This document shows positions 41,747-41,804 of a DNA stretch of 41,804 bases, one piece after another. The position numbers were made by a program, and so were the translations under genes. The DNA lies in NCBI GenBank assembly GCA_964015035.1, contig CAXHCA010000055.1, forward strand, positions 1 to 41,804. The letters are read 5' to 3'. The notes under the pieces are model-generated. The model ran no database searches. It was not told where the DNA came from and saw only the letters and a list, made by a program, of their open reading frames with translations. The stretch is from BQJU01 sp964015035. GTDB taxonomy: Bacteria; Bacteroidota; Bacteroidia; Chitinophagales; Saprospiraceae. Within the stretch, counting starts at the first letter, position 1. Every line of letters starts with the position of its first letter.

Positions 41747-41804
41747 GTACTTGTTTGGAGGTAATCCCTGAAGTATATTCGGGCAAGCTATTCAGTCCCG
41801 GTAA
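41745..41804. repeat. palindromic dispersed element, partial copy at right edge
   Basis: From AAGTACTTGTTTGGAGGTAA onward, the last 60 bases match the start of the element at 18266-18325 at about 54 of 60 positions. The element is cut off by the window end. It begins within the stop codon of the 38129 gene. Confidence 0.75.

Overview
The window looks like a chromosomal segment of a Bacteroidota bacterium, probably a Saprospirales-type organism (Lewinella/Haliscomenobacter relatives). The signs are type IX secretion (T9SS) C-terminal sorting domains on three very large secreted proteins, a one-protein hybrid two-component system (propeller, kinase, receiver, AraC HTH), an S46 dipeptidyl-peptidase, FG-GAP/UnbV and Asp-box propeller proteins, a PorE-like OmpA protein, and repeated TANNTTTG promoter boxes of the Bacteroidota sigma factor. 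I see no tRNA, rRNA, CRISPR array, phage or plasmid genes. The assignment is inferred from gene content, not from a marker gene.

Layout. 1-~470: the right end of an IS5-like insertion sequence, cut by the window edge, abutting a LolA/LolB-like periplasmic protein gene (~474-1154) that has lost its signal peptide. 1251-4424: a secreted Asp-box propeller. 4477-4560: a strong palindrome between convergent genes. 4636-9801: a 1721-residue T9SS adhesin with glycine-rich repeats, four HYR domains and a lectin-like domain. 10025-14023: an orphan hybrid two-component system. 14366-16345: a PorE-like TPR/propeller/OmpA protein. 16758-18110: an amino-acid permease. 18470-19204: a PAP2 phosphatase. 19316-21403: an S46 peptidase. 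21541-22951: a lipoprotein-Ppx operon. 23163-23756: an outer-membrane beta-barrel, divergent from a small conserved gene that overlaps a metallo-beta-lactamase-fold hydrolase (23913-25005). 25041-27332: an UnbV/FG-GAP lipoprotein. 27515-28681: an ankyrin protein. 29125-29700: a SPOR protein. 29760-30062: a rhodanese. 30119-32665: a T9SS protein. 32763-36419: a tandem D-Ala-D-Ala-ligase-like protein fused to a membrane helix and three PASTA domains. 36674-37963: a MATE exporter. 38129-41746: a lipobox-bearing Asp-box/PKD/T9SS protein.

Most genes concern the cell envelope: secretion and surface display, peptidoglycan (PASTA, SPOR, OmpA, ligase), nutrient uptake (peptidase, permease) and phosphate chemistry (PAP2, Ppx). 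The most unusual item is the ligase-ligase-TM-PASTA fusion, in which the two ligase halves have lost different conserved active-site residues. A dispersed palindromic element with ATGTTTGGAG ends occurs at least three times, each time shortly after a stop codon. Eight TANNTTTG boxes were found upstream of genes, and several of them force start codons to be moved downstream of the longest ORF.
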